The notes beneath the pieces are model-generated. The model saw only the letters and a list, made by a program, of their open reading frames with translations. It was not told the DNA's origin and searched no databases. Shown piece by piece: positions 36,991 through 46,249 of a stretch of 64,000 bases of DNA (position 1 is its first letter; each line of letters begins with the position of its first letter). Source of the stretch: Vibrio neptunius (GTDB lineage: Bacteria; Pseudomonadota; Gammaproteobacteria; Enterobacterales; Vibrionaceae); assembly GCA_019339365.1 (NCBI GenBank), contig CP079859.1:930001-994000 (forward strand). Direction: 5' to 3'. The translations under genes and the position numbers were made by a program.

Positions 36991-39042
36991 CTACTTTTGA
37001 ACTGCTTTGATGATGGGTGAGCCTTCAACGGGGTAGAAATTTGCTTCAAATCGAGAAATTAACTCGGATGCTGGGAGAGGTTTGTCGAACAGATAGCCCT
37101 GAAACTGGTCACAACCGAGTTGCTTTAGCGTATTGAGTTCGTTAGCGTCTTCTACGCCTTCAGCTATCACTTCTAGGTTCAATCTCTGAGCTGTCATAAT
37201 GATAGTATCTACGATAGCTTGATCACTTTCATCCAAATGCAATTGAGTTACAAAAGAGCGATCTATTTTTAACACATCAGCGGCAAGGTGTTTTAAGTAT
37301 CTGAGCGAAGAATAGCCCGTACCAAAGTCGTCGATCGAAATTTTGAGGTTGTATTGCTTTAGTTCGCTCATTTTCTGTATCGCACTCTCAACGTTTTCAA
37401 GTAACAGGTTCTCAGTAATCTCCAATTCTATATGCTCGCCATCAATATCAGCTTGGGCAAGCACATCATGTATATGCTCGACAAAGCTGTTCTGTGAAAA
37501 TTGTAATGGGCTGATGTTGATGGCAAGGCGACGGAAAGTATCAGGCAGCACCCCTTGTTTACGCCAACGCGAGTATTGGTAGCACGCTTGTTCAATAATC
37601 CAATTACCAATTTGTAAGATCTGTCCTGTTTCTTCGGCAATTGGCATAAATACGCCGGGAGGCAAAACGCCTTTTTCAGGATGGTTCCAACGAATCAAGG
37701 CTTCAACACCGACAATCTGTTGTTCTCCATTTACCTGAGGTTGATAGTAGAGCTCTAACTGTCCTTTGTTGAGTGCTTCATGAAGCCCTTTCTCTATCTC
37801 TAAAAATGATTCGACCTGAGCCTGCATTTCTGGTTCATAGAACATGTACTTATTTCTACCAGCCACTTTAGCTCGATAGAGGGCGGTGTCAGCCTGACGC
37901 AATACATCTATATTAGTGCTGTTGACCGAGGGGAACACAGAAATACCGACACTCGTCGTGCAGTAAAGTAAGTGATCGTCGATCGAGTAAGGGTTTGAGA
38001 TCAAGGCTAAAAGCTGTTGAGCAGTTTCATGGGCTTTGTCAGTCGATATCGATGGCATTAAGATAGCGAACTCGTCTCCTCCGATACGTGCGGCTGTATA
38101 ATCTGCGACCAACCATGCCTCCATGCGTTTCGAGATCGCTTTGATAAGGTGGTCACCAATGGTGTGGCCTAATGAATCGTTAATTGTTTTAAAGCGATCT
38201 AAATCGAGATAGAAAAGCACACCAGATGTATTGGTCTTGTTGGCATTATCGATCGCTTCTTCGAGCATTTGCAGCAACAAACTACGATTGGCTAATCCCG
38301 TGAGTGAATCGTAATAAGCCAATTGATTCAGTTTTGCTTCTGCCGCTTCTCTGTCTTTCCATAAATTATGGAAGGTTTTCGCCAAGTGTCCGAGTTCATC
38401 ATCTCGATACAGATTCGGCATTGGAACTTCGGCTTTTTTATCTTGCAGTGAGCGAACCCAGTCAATCAACGTCACCAGTGGCTTCGAGAGCTTTTGGTAG
38501 AAGAACAACAATAAGATCGTCGTCAGCAAGACATTCCGGAACAGGTCAAACAGCAGTATTTGACTGGTTTTAGCGATAAAGTCCTTGGCGATATTGGCGC
38601 CATTGACCGAGAAACTCAGTGTCCCAACGACAACATGCGAATTAGGTTGATGTAACTCGGTTTTATAGACTGGGGTTGTCGGTGTTAGATAGCGTGAAAG
38701 TGCCTCTGTAAACGAGCTTTCAAGTGACACACCTCTTTCTCTTTCGGTCAAGGTATCGCCAAAGTCGTCAACAATCGAAACCTGATAAATAGCACCATCC
38801 ATCATCAAGCTTGATGCCACCTGTTCCGCTAGGAGCTGATTCAAGTGATAGGCAGCTTGACTCGCGTTGGAGTAGTTCTGCAGTAGCTTAAATTGGTAGT
38901 GTTCTTCAATCCGCTTTTGTTCCTGATGAAGATCCACCAAAATTTGATACAAGCTGAATATAATCCCTAGTATCACGGATACGAGAAAAACAGTCTTCGC
39001 TTGTCTAAATGCTAATGAATTAATTTTTTTGCTCGCAGGCAT
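36991..39042 (-). CDS. Membrane GGDEF-EAL cyclic-di-GMP protein
   Basis: 683 residues. Membrane segment at about 15-35, periplasmic sensor to about 165, second membrane segment near 170-190, HAMP-like linker, GGDEF domain with intact GGDEF at 321-325, and EAL domain with EAL at 447-449 (GVEALIRWNHP). Later EAL catalytic motifs are kept (ITENLLL, DDFGTGYSS, KIDRSF, AEGVE). Both domains look capable of catalysis, so it could make or break c-di-GMP; the net direction cannot be read from sequence. It is divergent from prfC. I do not assign a locus name. Confidence 0.92.
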   Translation of the reverse strand: MPASKKINSLAFRQAKTVFLVSVILGIIFSLYQILVDLHQEQKRIEEHYQFKLLQNYSNASQAAYHLNQLLAEQVASSLMMDGAIYQVSIVDDFGDTLTERERGVSLESSFTEALSRYLTPTTPVYKTELHQPNSHVVVGTLSFSVNGANIAKDFIAKTSQILLFDLFRNVLLTTILLLFFYQKLSKPLVTLIDWVRSLQDKKAEVPMPNLYRDDELGHLAKTFHNLWKDREAAEAKLNQLAYYDSLTGLANRSLLLQMLEEAIDNANKTNTSGVLFYLDLDRFKTINDSLGHTIGDHLIKAISKRMEAWLVADYTAARIGGDEFAILMPSISTDKAHETAQQLLALISNPYSIDDHLLYCTTSVGISVFPSVNSTNIDVLRQADTALYRAKVAGRNKYMFYEPEMQAQVESFLEIEKGLHEALNKGQLELYYQPQVNGEQQIVGVEALIRWNHPEKGVLPPGVFMPIAEETGQILQIGNWIIEQACYQYSRWRKQGVLPDTFRRLAINISPLQFSQNSFVEHIHDVLAQADIDGEHIELEITENLLLENVESAIQKMSELKQYNLKISIDDFGTGYSSLRYLKHLAADVLKIDRSFVTQLHLDESDQAIVDTIIMTAQRLNLEVIAEGVEDANELNTLKQLGCDQFQGYLFDKPLPASELISRFEANFYPVEGSPIIKAVQK

Positions 39043-39264
39043 AATTTTCTATGGTTCCCTCTACTCCTTTAGTTATAGCCCAAATTTATTGATATTTTAA
39101 TTTGTATCTTGTTTGGATGTGATTTATCGAGGTTTTATTTGCCTCTGTTGCTCCAAAGCGCAATATAAGCGAGAATACCGCGCAATATCGAATCCATCTG
39201 CTAGGTGATATGTCATGACGATTCGTGACGAGATTCTAGCTTACAGACCGAAGAAGACCTTTTG

Positions 39265-40854
39265 ATGTCAAATACAGCATTTACGGGCGAAGTTTCTAAG
39301 CGTAGAACGTTCGCTATCATTTCTCACCCAGATGCGGGTAAGACCACCATTACTGAAAAAGTATTACTTTTCGGGCGTGCAATCCAAACGGCTGGGACAG
39401 TCAAAGGTCGAGGTTCTGCTCAGCACGCGAAATCTGACTGGATGGAAATGGAAAAAGAACGTGGTATCTCGGTAACTACTTCTGTGATGCAGTTCCCTTA
39501 TAACGATTGTCTGGTCAACCTATTGGATACTCCTGGGCACGAGGACTTCTCAGAAGATACCTACCGTACGTTGACCGCAGTTGACTCTTGTTTGATGGTT
39601 ATTGATGCCGCTAAAGGTGTTGAAGATCGTACACGTAAGTTGATGGAAGTTACCCGTCTTCGTGATACACCTATCGTCACTTTCATGAACAAACTCGACC
39701 GCGATATTCGTGACCCAATGGAGTTATTGGATGAAGTTGAAAGTGAGCTAAACATTTCCTGTGCGCCGATTACTTGGCCAATTGGGTGTGGCAAAGAGTT
39801 TAAAGGTGTCTATCACATTCACCGTGATGAAACGATTCTCTACAGCACAGGCCAAGGCCACACCATTCAGGAGAAACTGGTGGTGAAGGGGCTGGATAAC
39901 CCTGAACTTGATGAAGCTGTTGGCGCTGAGTTAGCGGAACAGTTACGTGAAGAGTTAGAGCTTGTGATTGGTGCATGCCCTGAGTTTGATCAGGAGCTGT
40001 TCCTTGCTGGTGAACTGACGCCAGTATACTTTGGTACGGCACTGGGTAACTTTGGTGTTGACCATATGTTGGACGGTTTGACGGAATGGGCGCCTGCGCC
40101 AATGCCTCGTCAAGCGAATGAACGTCAAGTTGAAGCGAACGAAGAGAAATTCTCTGGCTTCGTATTTAAGATTCAGGCCAACATGGATCCCAAGCACCGT
40201 GACCGTATTGCTTTCATGCGTATTGTATCTGGTACCTACACACAGGGTATGAAGATGAACCATGTGCGCCTTGGCAAGCAGATCAATATCTCTGATGCGG
40301 TAACCTTTATGGCGGGTGATCGCTCTCGTGCTGAAAATGCCTACGCGGGTGATATTATTGGTTTGCATAACCACGGCACCATTCAGATTGGTGATACCTT
40401 CACTCAAGGTGAAGCTCTGAAATTCTCAGGTATTCCAAACTTTGCGCCTGAGCTATTCCGTCGTATTCGCTTAAGAGATCCATTGAAGCAAAAGCAGTTG
40501 CTTAAAGGTCTGGTCCAGCTGTCTGAAGAAGGGGCTGTACAGGTATTCCGTCCACTACAAAACAATGACCTAATTGTTGGTGCGGTCGGTGTGCTTCAGT
40601 TTGACGTCGTCGTTGCGCGTTTAAAAGCCGAGTACAACGTTGAAGCGATTTATGAGAGCGTTAACGTTGCAACCGCACGTTGGGTCGAATGTGAAGATGG
40701 TAAGAAACTGGATGAGTTCCAGCGTAAGAACCAAACCAACCTAGCCCTAGATGGTGGCGATAACCTGACGTACATTGCTCCGACTATGGTTAACTTAAAT
40801 CTGGCGAAAGAGCGTTTCCCAGAAGTGGAGTTCCGCGCAACCCGCGAACACTAA
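39265..40854 (+). CDS. prfC: Peptide chain release factor 3 PrfC
   Basis: GTPase that recycles RF1/RF2 from the ribosome after termination. 529 residues. G1 HPDAGKTT near residue 20, G3 DTPGHEDF near 90, G4 NKLD near 144, then elongation-factor-like domains 2 and 3. Start ATG 39265 ([10 protein letters not shown]); TTG 39262 in frame is less likely. The 222-bp upstream region holds no gene I can support. A large repeat-rich 3' region follows. Confidence 0.96.
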   Translation: MSNTAFTGEVSKRRTFAIISHPDAGKTTITEKVLLFGRAIQTAGTVKGRGSAQHAKSDWMEMEKERGISVTTSVMQFPYNDCLVNLLDTPGHEDFSEDTYRTLTAVDSCLMVIDAAKGVEDRTRKLMEVTRLRDTPIVTFMNKLDRDIRDPMELLDEVESELNISCAPITWPIGCGKEFKGVYHIHRDETILYSTGQGHTIQEKLVVKGLDNPELDEAVGAELAEQLREELELVIGACPEFDQELFLAGELTPVYFGTALGNFGVDHMLDGLTEWAPAPMPRQANERQVEANEEKFSGFVFKIQANMDPKHRDRIAFMRIVSGTYTQGMKMNHVRLGKQINISDAVTFMAGDRSRAENAYAGDIIGLHNHGTIQIGDTFTQGEALKFSGIPNFAPELFRRIRLRDPLKQKQLLKGLVQLSEEGAVQVFRPLQNNDLIVGAVGVLQFDVVVARLKAEYNVEAIYESVNVATARWVECEDGKKLDEFQRKNQTNLALDGGDNLTYIAPTMVNLNLAKERFPEVEFRATREH

Positions 40855-40879
40855 TCTTCTTCGCCTTTGCTGCGATAGC

Positions 40880-41029
40880 GGCGTTGACTGCGCAAACTCA
40901 CCTTGGTCACGTAGTGGACTACGCTCCCAAGGCTGAGTTTACTTGTCGCCTTGCTCTCACAACAAATGCTTTGAAGATGGAGTGAGAATATGTTTTTGGG
41001 GCTGAATTTGCTTGTTGCCTTGTTCTGCC
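40880..41029. repeat. Long imperfect palindrome plus partial direct repeat after prfC
   Basis: AAACTCACCTTGG (40894-40906) pairs with CCAAGGCTGAGTTT (40927-40940), enclosing CGTAGT-GG-ACTACG (40910-40915/40918-40923): a long stem-loop. The right arm GGCTGAGTTTACTTGTCGCC (40931-40950) recurs with four changes at 41000-41019, a 69-bp period. It resembles dispersed intergenic elements of vibrios, but copy number could not be tested. Confidence 0.55.
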
Positions 41030-41068
41030 CCCAACTACTTAGAAGACCTTTGGATAGTCTAAGCTATA

Positions 41069-41100
41069 AAAATACCGCCTCATTAAGGCGGTATTTTTTT
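41069..41100 (+). terminator. Rho-independent terminator downstream of prfC
   Basis: AATACCGCCT, CATTA loop, AGGCGGTATT then a T-run. It lies about 215 bp after the prfC stop, beyond the palindrome. Confidence 0.85.
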
Positions 41101-41103
41101 AGG

Positions 41104-41209
41104 CCGTCATTCCTTAGAACGAAGAATGAGTGAGTAAGGAATCTTTTAAAGCGAGTCGTAAGTTTGATGAGATCCCCAACTCGTTCGTACCTCACTCTTG
41201 AGGATGACG
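41104..41209. repeat. Short inverted-repeat element with CGTCAT/ATGACG ends
   Basis: Ends CGTCATTCCT and AGGATGACG are inverted copies; inside, GAGTGAG (41129-41135) mirrors CTCACTC (41191-41197). It is about 105 bp, non-coding, between the prfC and srmB terminators. It looks like a small palindromic repeat family member; only one copy is in this window. Confidence 0.5.
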
Positions 41210-41226
41210 TGGTCTTAATGTGCTCG

Positions 41227-41260
41227 AAAAAAGAAAGGGTTGATGCTCTCACATCAACCC
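41227..41260 (-). terminator. Rho-independent terminator of srmB
   Basis: GGGTTGATG, six-base loop, CATCAACCC (41237-41260); on the minus strand followed by TTTCTTTTTT. Confidence 0.88.
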
Positions 41261-41283
41261 TCCAAATTTCTCTAGCTCTTTCG

Positions 41284-42513
41284 CTATTTCTTCTTGGCGA
41301 CTTTCTTTTTGCCTTTAGAAGCTGTTTTTTTCTTGTCGTCTTTTTTCTTCTTCTTAAACACTGGTTTTTTGTGTTTCGGACGAAGCTCTTTAATAAAGCG
41401 CTCTTTGATCTCTTCTTTTACGTAGCGAGCAACACGGTCCATCATGGTTTGGTCATGAGCTTCAACTAAAGAGATCGCATTGCCTTTTTTACCTGCGCGG
41501 GCGGTACGGCCGATACGGTGGAGGTACACGTCTGCACTGCGTGGCATGTCGTAGTTAATGACATGGCTAACATCTGGCAGGTCGATACCACGGGCAGCGA
41601 CGTCTGTGGCCAGAAGTACGTTTACTGTACCGTCACGAAAACGCGCAATGGCATTGTTACGACGATCTTGCGGCATTTCACCTTGGATCCACGCACAAGG
41701 AATTTGCGCTTTTTCCAGTTCAACGCGCAGCTCGGCTAAACGTTCACGAGTTTTCAGAAATACAATAGAGCGCTCAGCTTGGTCGTTGATGATGGTTTTC
41801 AACAGTGCCAGCTTATGCGCCATATCATCTGCACGGTGATACCACTGGGCAATTTTCTTACGTTCACGGCGAGATGGCTCAGCGTCGATCTCAGCAGGTT
41901 CTTTAAGCAGATCTGCGGTGAATCCTTCCACGCCTTTGCCTTCTAGCGTTGCAGAGAAGAGCAGCGTTTGTTTACGCCAGCGACATTCAGAAGAAAGGCG
42001 ATCCACTGTCGGGCCAAAGCCCATATCGAGCATGCGATCCGCTTCATCAAGGATCAACCATTCAATAGCACGGCAGTCAAAACGTTCCGCTTCGATGTAT
42101 TCCATCAAACGACCAGGCGTTGCAACAACAATATCTTGTGTCTTAGCGAGAATATCGGCGTGTTCTTGATACTGCACACCACCAGTGATGGTGAAGATGT
42201 TCAGATTAGTGTTTTTGGCGAGCTCACGAGCTTGATCAGCGACTTGCATTGCCAACTCGCGAGTAGGAGTCAGGATAAGCACACGGGCAGGCCCCGGCTT
42301 ACGACGCGGGAAGTCCTGCAAGTATTGTAGAGCGGGCAGAACAAAAGCTGCGGTTTTACCTGTGCCGGTTGGCGCTGAAGCGAGAATGTCTCTGCCGTCC
42401 AAAGCTTGTGGAATTGCTTCGGCCTGGATCTGGGTTGGACGGGTATAACCCATTTCTTCGATGGCAACGAGCAGGTTTTCATCTAGCTCTAGTTCAGCAA
42501 AATTTTTGATCAC
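41284..42513 (-). CDS. srmB: DEAD-box RNA helicase SrmB
   Basis: Helicase acting early in 50S assembly. 409 residues. Q motif, Walker A APTGTGKT near 47, PTRELA, DEAD box LILDEADRMLDMGF, SAT motif, ARGIDLPDV and HRIGRTARAG. The C-terminal tail is a Lys-rich low-complexity stretch typical of SrmB. A TATAAT -10-like box (42563-42568, minus strand) lies about 50 bp before the start. SrmB is favoured over other DEAD paralogues because trmN6/yfiC is adjacent, as in E. coli, although here both genes point the same way. Confidence 0.9.
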   Translation of the reverse strand: MIKNFAELELDENLLVAIEEMGYTRPTQIQAEAIPQALDGRDILASAPTGTGKTAAFVLPALQYLQDFPRRKPGPARVLILTPTRELAMQVADQARELAKNTNLNIFTITGGVQYQEHADILAKTQDIVVATPGRLMEYIEAERFDCRAIEWLILDEADRMLDMGFGPTVDRLSSECRWRKQTLLFSATLEGKGVEGFTADLLKEPAEIDAEPSRRERKKIAQWYHRADDMAHKLALLKTIINDQAERSIVFLKTRERLAELRVELEKAQIPCAWIQGEMPQDRRNNAIARFRDGTVNVLLATDVAARGIDLPDVSHVINYDMPRSADVYLHRIGRTARAGKKGNAISLVEAHDQTMMDRVARYVKEEIKERFIKELRPKHKKPVFKKKKKDDKKKTASKGKKKVAKKK

Positions 42514-42602
42514 TCTGGTGTCTCCACGAGCTGGTAAGTGAGAATGATAATTTAAGGGTACGTATTATAGAGGGTTCGGTGATAAGGATCACACCTTAAT
42601 TT

Positions 42603-43322
42603 TTACATCTTTAAATAAAACGCTTTAGTTAATGCGACGAATTCATCGCTATAGCCATTATCTTGTTGAATTATCAAACGTTCTGTCTTGGCGTTAGAGG
42701 CGTGCTGACCAAGTTGAATCAGTAAGCGGCTAACGGGTTTCTTGGCTGTAGGCTGTACTTCACACAAACCAACCAGATGCCAACCCAGTGTTTCTGCTAA
42801 GGAGATAAACATACGTCCTTCTGCTTCAGGAAGGACAAACCAAGCCCGGCCGTCAGAGCTCAGTAATTTAAAGCACTGTCTAAGCAAAGCTTCGTGGCTT
42901 AAGGTTAAAGTATGTCTTGCGGTCGCTCGTTGCTGATTTTGGGCATGCTCCCCTGAATTGAAATAAGGCGGATTACAGACAATCGCGTCATAGCTTGTTA
43001 CGAATGGAAAGTTAAGCACGTCACCTTCCAGCAGTGTCAATCGGGAAAGCCAAGGAGAAGAGGCGAAGTTCTCTTTCGCAGCCAGCAAAGCGTGCTGATC
43101 AATGTCGATTGCGTCAATGACAGAGTCAGGATTTCGCTGTGCACACATTAGAGCCAATAAACCTGTGCCAGTTCCAATATCTAAAATGGTATTCGCTTGT
43201 TTGATGTCGCACCACGCACCGAGTAAGACGCCATCAGTACTGACAGGCATGCCTGAGTGACCACCTGCAATTTTAAACTGCTTGAATGAAAAGTCTTTTG
43301 TCTTGAGTTGGTTTTTTTTCAT
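42603..43322 (-). CDS. trmN6: tRNA1(Val) m6A37 methyltransferase TrmN6 (YfiC)
   Basis: Methylates A37 of tRNA-Val1. 239 residues. SAM motif ILDIGTGTGLLAL near 47-59 and N-methyltransferase motif IVCNPPYF near 118. The N-terminal FKQFKIAGGHSGMPVSTDGVLLGAW segment (about 14-38) is characteristic. It lies upstream of srmB on the same strand, with 89 bp between. Confidence 0.93.
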   Translation of the reverse strand: MKKNQLKTKDFSFKQFKIAGGHSGMPVSTDGVLLGAWCDIKQANTILDIGTGTGLLALMCAQRNPDSVIDAIDIDQHALLAAKENFASSPWLSRLTLLEGDVLNFPFVTSYDAIVCNPPYFNSGEHAQNQQRATARHTLTLSHEALLRQCFKLLSSDGRAWFVLPEAEGRMFISLAETLGWHLVGLCEVQPTAKKPVSRLLIQLGQHASNAKTERLIIQQDNGYSDEFVALTKAFYLKM

Positions 43323-43626
43323 TTTGTTCTACACATGTTTATTAATTGAGTGATTAAGTCTAATGTTGGATCTTTGTATGGCCTTTTGTTCTATCAGTGT
43401 TTCATTTTTTTGATTTATTGATCCATATATTAAGCTAATAATTAATGTTGTGGTGGTTTAAACTACTAGTATTCTGGCTAATACATAAATTTATATGGTG
43501 TTTTTTGCCCTAGGCTTGCGGTTAGGTGTGTGTTTCGTCATTATTCGCCTCCAAATTTATAGATTGGGTAGCCAATTCGGACTGCTCAGCATGCACAACA
43601 TCAATCAAAATATTTAAGGGTCTCTT
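43323..43626. other. Intergenic region between trmN6 and brnQ
   Basis: 304 bp, AT-rich, between divergent starts, so it must hold two promoters. I see no strong hairpin or protein gene. An 8-codon ORF (MHNINQNI, 43591-43617) ends just before brnQ but has no good ribosome-binding site or run of branched-chain codons. Confidence 0.5.
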
Positions 43627-44940
43627 GTGAATCAGACTTTAAAATTAACAGATATTATTGCGGTGGGCTTTATGCTTTTCGCTTTCTTCCTTGGAGCGGG
43701 CAACATTATCTTCCCGCCATTGGCAGGACAGCTAGCAGGTGAGAACCTCGTGCCTGCGATGACAGGTTTTCTTTTAACGGCGGTAGGTCTTCCTCTTATT
43801 ACTATCGTTGCTATTGCCGTTGCTGGTGGCTCTTGGGATCATCTCACTAAAGATTTGCCTAAACGTGTTGCAATGACCATTGCGGTATTGATCTTTATCA
43901 TTATCGGACCTGCATTTGCCGCGCCACGCACAGGTTTGGTGGCTTACGAAATGGCGGTAAAACCCTTTTTCGTCGAGGCGGCACAATCGCATTTAACGGT
44001 TTTCTCTATCCTATTTTTTGCTGTGGCAATGCTATTTGCTTGGTCACAAGGCAAACTGATTGATGTGATCGGTAAAGTGTTGACTCCAGTGCTTTTCTTA
44101 GGTTTGCTTGTGCTTGCTGTTGCTGTGTTTATCGATCCTCAAGGGGAAATGATTGCGGCAAACGGTGATTACCTTTCGCACCCATTGCAAAAAGGCTTCC
44201 TCGAAGGCTATAACACGATGGACACTTTTGCCTCGTTGATGTTCGGTGGGCTTATCGTCGATGCACTCCGTCAAAAAGGTATTTCAGACCAAAAGGCGAC
44301 TGCAAAATACTTGATCAGAGCAGCGTGTGTTGCCGCTGCAGGATTGGCGTTTGTATACGTATCGCTATTCTATCTCGGCGCAACCAGTGCGGCTGTCGCT
44401 GCTGGCGCAGACAATGGTGGTGTGATTCTGAGTGTGTACGTTCAATCTCTCTTCGGCCCTTATGGTCAACTTGTGTTGTCAGTGATTGTGCTTTTAGCGT
44501 GTTTGACGACCGCGATAGGTATTATCTCAGCGTGTTCTGATTACTTCAGTTCTTTGACGCCGATGTCTTATAAAACTTGGGTTCTAATCAATGGTGCAGC
44601 GTGTGCTTTGGTTGCCAATGTCGGTCTTTCTCAACTGATCACTCTGTCTGTTCCTGTGCTCTTTGCTCTATACCCAGTCGCTATCGCTTTGGTTGCACTG
44701 ACCTTTGTTCGCAAGAAACTGCAAAGTCCTAAATTAGCTTATCGTACGGTTATTTTAGTGTCGCTTCTATTTGCTCTGATTGATGCAGCAAAAGTAGCGG
44801 GCATTGATGTATCTGCTCTGAGTATGTTACCGTTGTTTGATATCGGTATGGGGTGGTTACTACCAACCATTGCGGCGATACTCTGCATGTTCTTTATTGG
44901 AAAACCGACTCAACCAGAGTTAGCCAAAAAAACGGTTTGA
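43627..44940 (+). CDS. brnQ: Branched-chain amino acid:cation symporter BrnQ
   Basis: LIVCS-family inner-membrane importer of Leu/Ile/Val, likely Na+-coupled in a marine organism. 437 residues with about 12 membrane segments. The N-terminal LGAGNIIFPPLAGQLAG near residue 23 is the family signature. Start GTG 43627 with AAGGG at 43616-43620. Monocistronic with a strong terminator. Vibrios often carry several paralogues, so the symbol is by family. Confidence 0.92.
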   Translation: MNQTLKLTDIIAVGFMLFAFFLGAGNIIFPPLAGQLAGENLVPAMTGFLLTAVGLPLITIVAIAVAGGSWDHLTKDLPKRVAMTIAVLIFIIIGPAFAAPRTGLVAYEMAVKPFFVEAAQSHLTVFSILFFAVAMLFAWSQGKLIDVIGKVLTPVLFLGLLVLAVAVFIDPQGEMIAANGDYLSHPLQKGFLEGYNTMDTFASLMFGGLIVDALRQKGISDQKATAKYLIRAACVAAAGLAFVYVSLFYLGATSAAVAAGADNGGVILSVYVQSLFGPYGQLVLSVIVLLACLTTAIGIISACSDYFSSLTPMSYKTWVLINGAACALVANVGLSQLITLSVPVLFALYPVAIALVALTFVRKKLQSPKLAYRTVILVSLLFALIDAAKVAGIDVSALSMLPLFDIGMGWLLPTIAAILCMFFIGKPTQPELAKKTV

Positions 44941-44962
44941 GCTAAAACAAATCATGGATAAT

Positions 44963-44998
44963 AATCCCCTGTCGTACCTCGTGTGACAGGGGATTTTT
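44963..44998 (+). terminator. Rho-independent terminator of brnQ
   Basis: AATCCCCTGTC and GACAGGGGATT (perfect 11-bp stem, 11-base loop) followed by TTT. Confidence 0.92.
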
Positions 44999-45101
44999 CG
45001 TTGTATTATTCTCAGGCTCGAGTGCAAAAAATCCCTGTATCTTCGTCACACTTTTCAGTACAATTCTTCGGTTAAATTCTACTCATAAATGTTGAGCAAA
45101 C

Positions 45102-46200
45102 ATGTTTGAAATCAATCCCATTAAAAACCGCCTTAAGGACGTGTCTGAGCGCACCAATGTCCTGAGGGGGTATCTTTGACTATGACGCTAAGCAAGAGCG
45201 TCTAGAAGAAGTCAACGCAGAACTAGAACAACCGGATGTGTGGAACGAACCTGAGCGTGCGCAAGCGCTAGGTAAAGAACGTTCTGCGCTAGAAGCGGTT
45301 GTAGAAACGATTGACCAACTAGAGCAAGGAGTGGAGGACGTTGATGGTCTTCTAGAGCTTGCAGTTGAAGAAGAAGATCAAGAAACCTTTGATGAAATTG
45401 AACCAGAGCTTGCTGAGCTTGAAGCTAAGTTAGAAAAGCTGGAGTTTCGTCGTATGTTCTCTGGCGATCATGACGCGTCTGATTGCTACATTGATTTGCA
45501 GTCAGGCTCTGGCGGTACAGAAGCGCAAGATTGGACATCGATGATGCTACGTATGTATTTACGTTGGGCTGAAGCGAAAGGCTTTAAGACGGAAGTGATC
45601 GAAGTCTCTGAAGGTGAAGTTGCTGGTCTGAAAGGTGCAACGGTTAAGATCTCCGGCGAATACGCTTATGGTTGGCTACGTACGGAAACAGGTGTTCATC
45701 GCTTGGTTCGTAAATCGCCATTCGATTCAAGTGGCCGTCGTCATACATCGTTTGCTTCTGCGTTTATCTACCCAGAGATTGATGACAACATCGACATTGA
45801 CATTAACCCTTCTGATCTACGTATTGATGTATACCGTGCATCTGGTGCGGGTGGTCAGCACGTTAACACCACGGAATCGGCGGTACGTATTACTCACGTT
45901 CCAACCAATACTGTGGTTCAGTGTCAGAATGATCGTTCTCAGCACAAGAACAAAGATCAGGCGATGAAACAGCTTCGTGCGAAGCTATTTGAATTAGAGA
46001 TTCAAAAGCAAAATGCAGAGAAGCAAGCCAATGAAGACGCTAAGTCAGACATCGGTTGGGGTAGCCAGATACGTTCATACGTACTGGATGACTCACGCAT
46101 CAAAGATCTGCGTACTAGCGTTGAAAATCGCAACACTCAAGCGGTTCTTGACGGCGACCTAGACAAATTTATCGAAGCTAGCCTGAAATCAGGCCTGTAA
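45102..46200 (+). CDS. prfB: Peptide chain release factor 2 PrfB (programmed +1 frameshift)
   Basis: RF2 recognises UGA and UAA stop codons. ATG 45102 begins a 25-codon segment ([18 protein letters not shown] to RGYL) ending at TGA 45177-45179. The ribosome shifts +1 on CTT-TGA-C, aided by the internal Shine-Dalgarno AGGGGG at 45165-45170, and continues [11 protein letters not shown] to TAA 46200, 365 residues in all. Recognition motif SPF is in [10 protein letters not shown], and the GGQ that triggers hydrolysis is in [10 protein letters not shown]. This is the classical RF2 autoregulation, not damage. lysS lies 49 bp downstream. Confidence 0.97.
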
Positions 46201-46249
46201 GCTTTTCACCGAAAAACTATTTTCATAAAGAAAGACAGGATACATCAAA

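Noticed and set aside
43591..43617. 8-codon ORF just before brnQ as a leader peptide
   Set aside because: No good ribosome-binding site, only two Ile codons, and no terminator/antiterminator pair nearby.
45177..45179. TGA inside prfB as a disabling stop
   Set aside because: It is the known programmed frameshift site with all expected signals.
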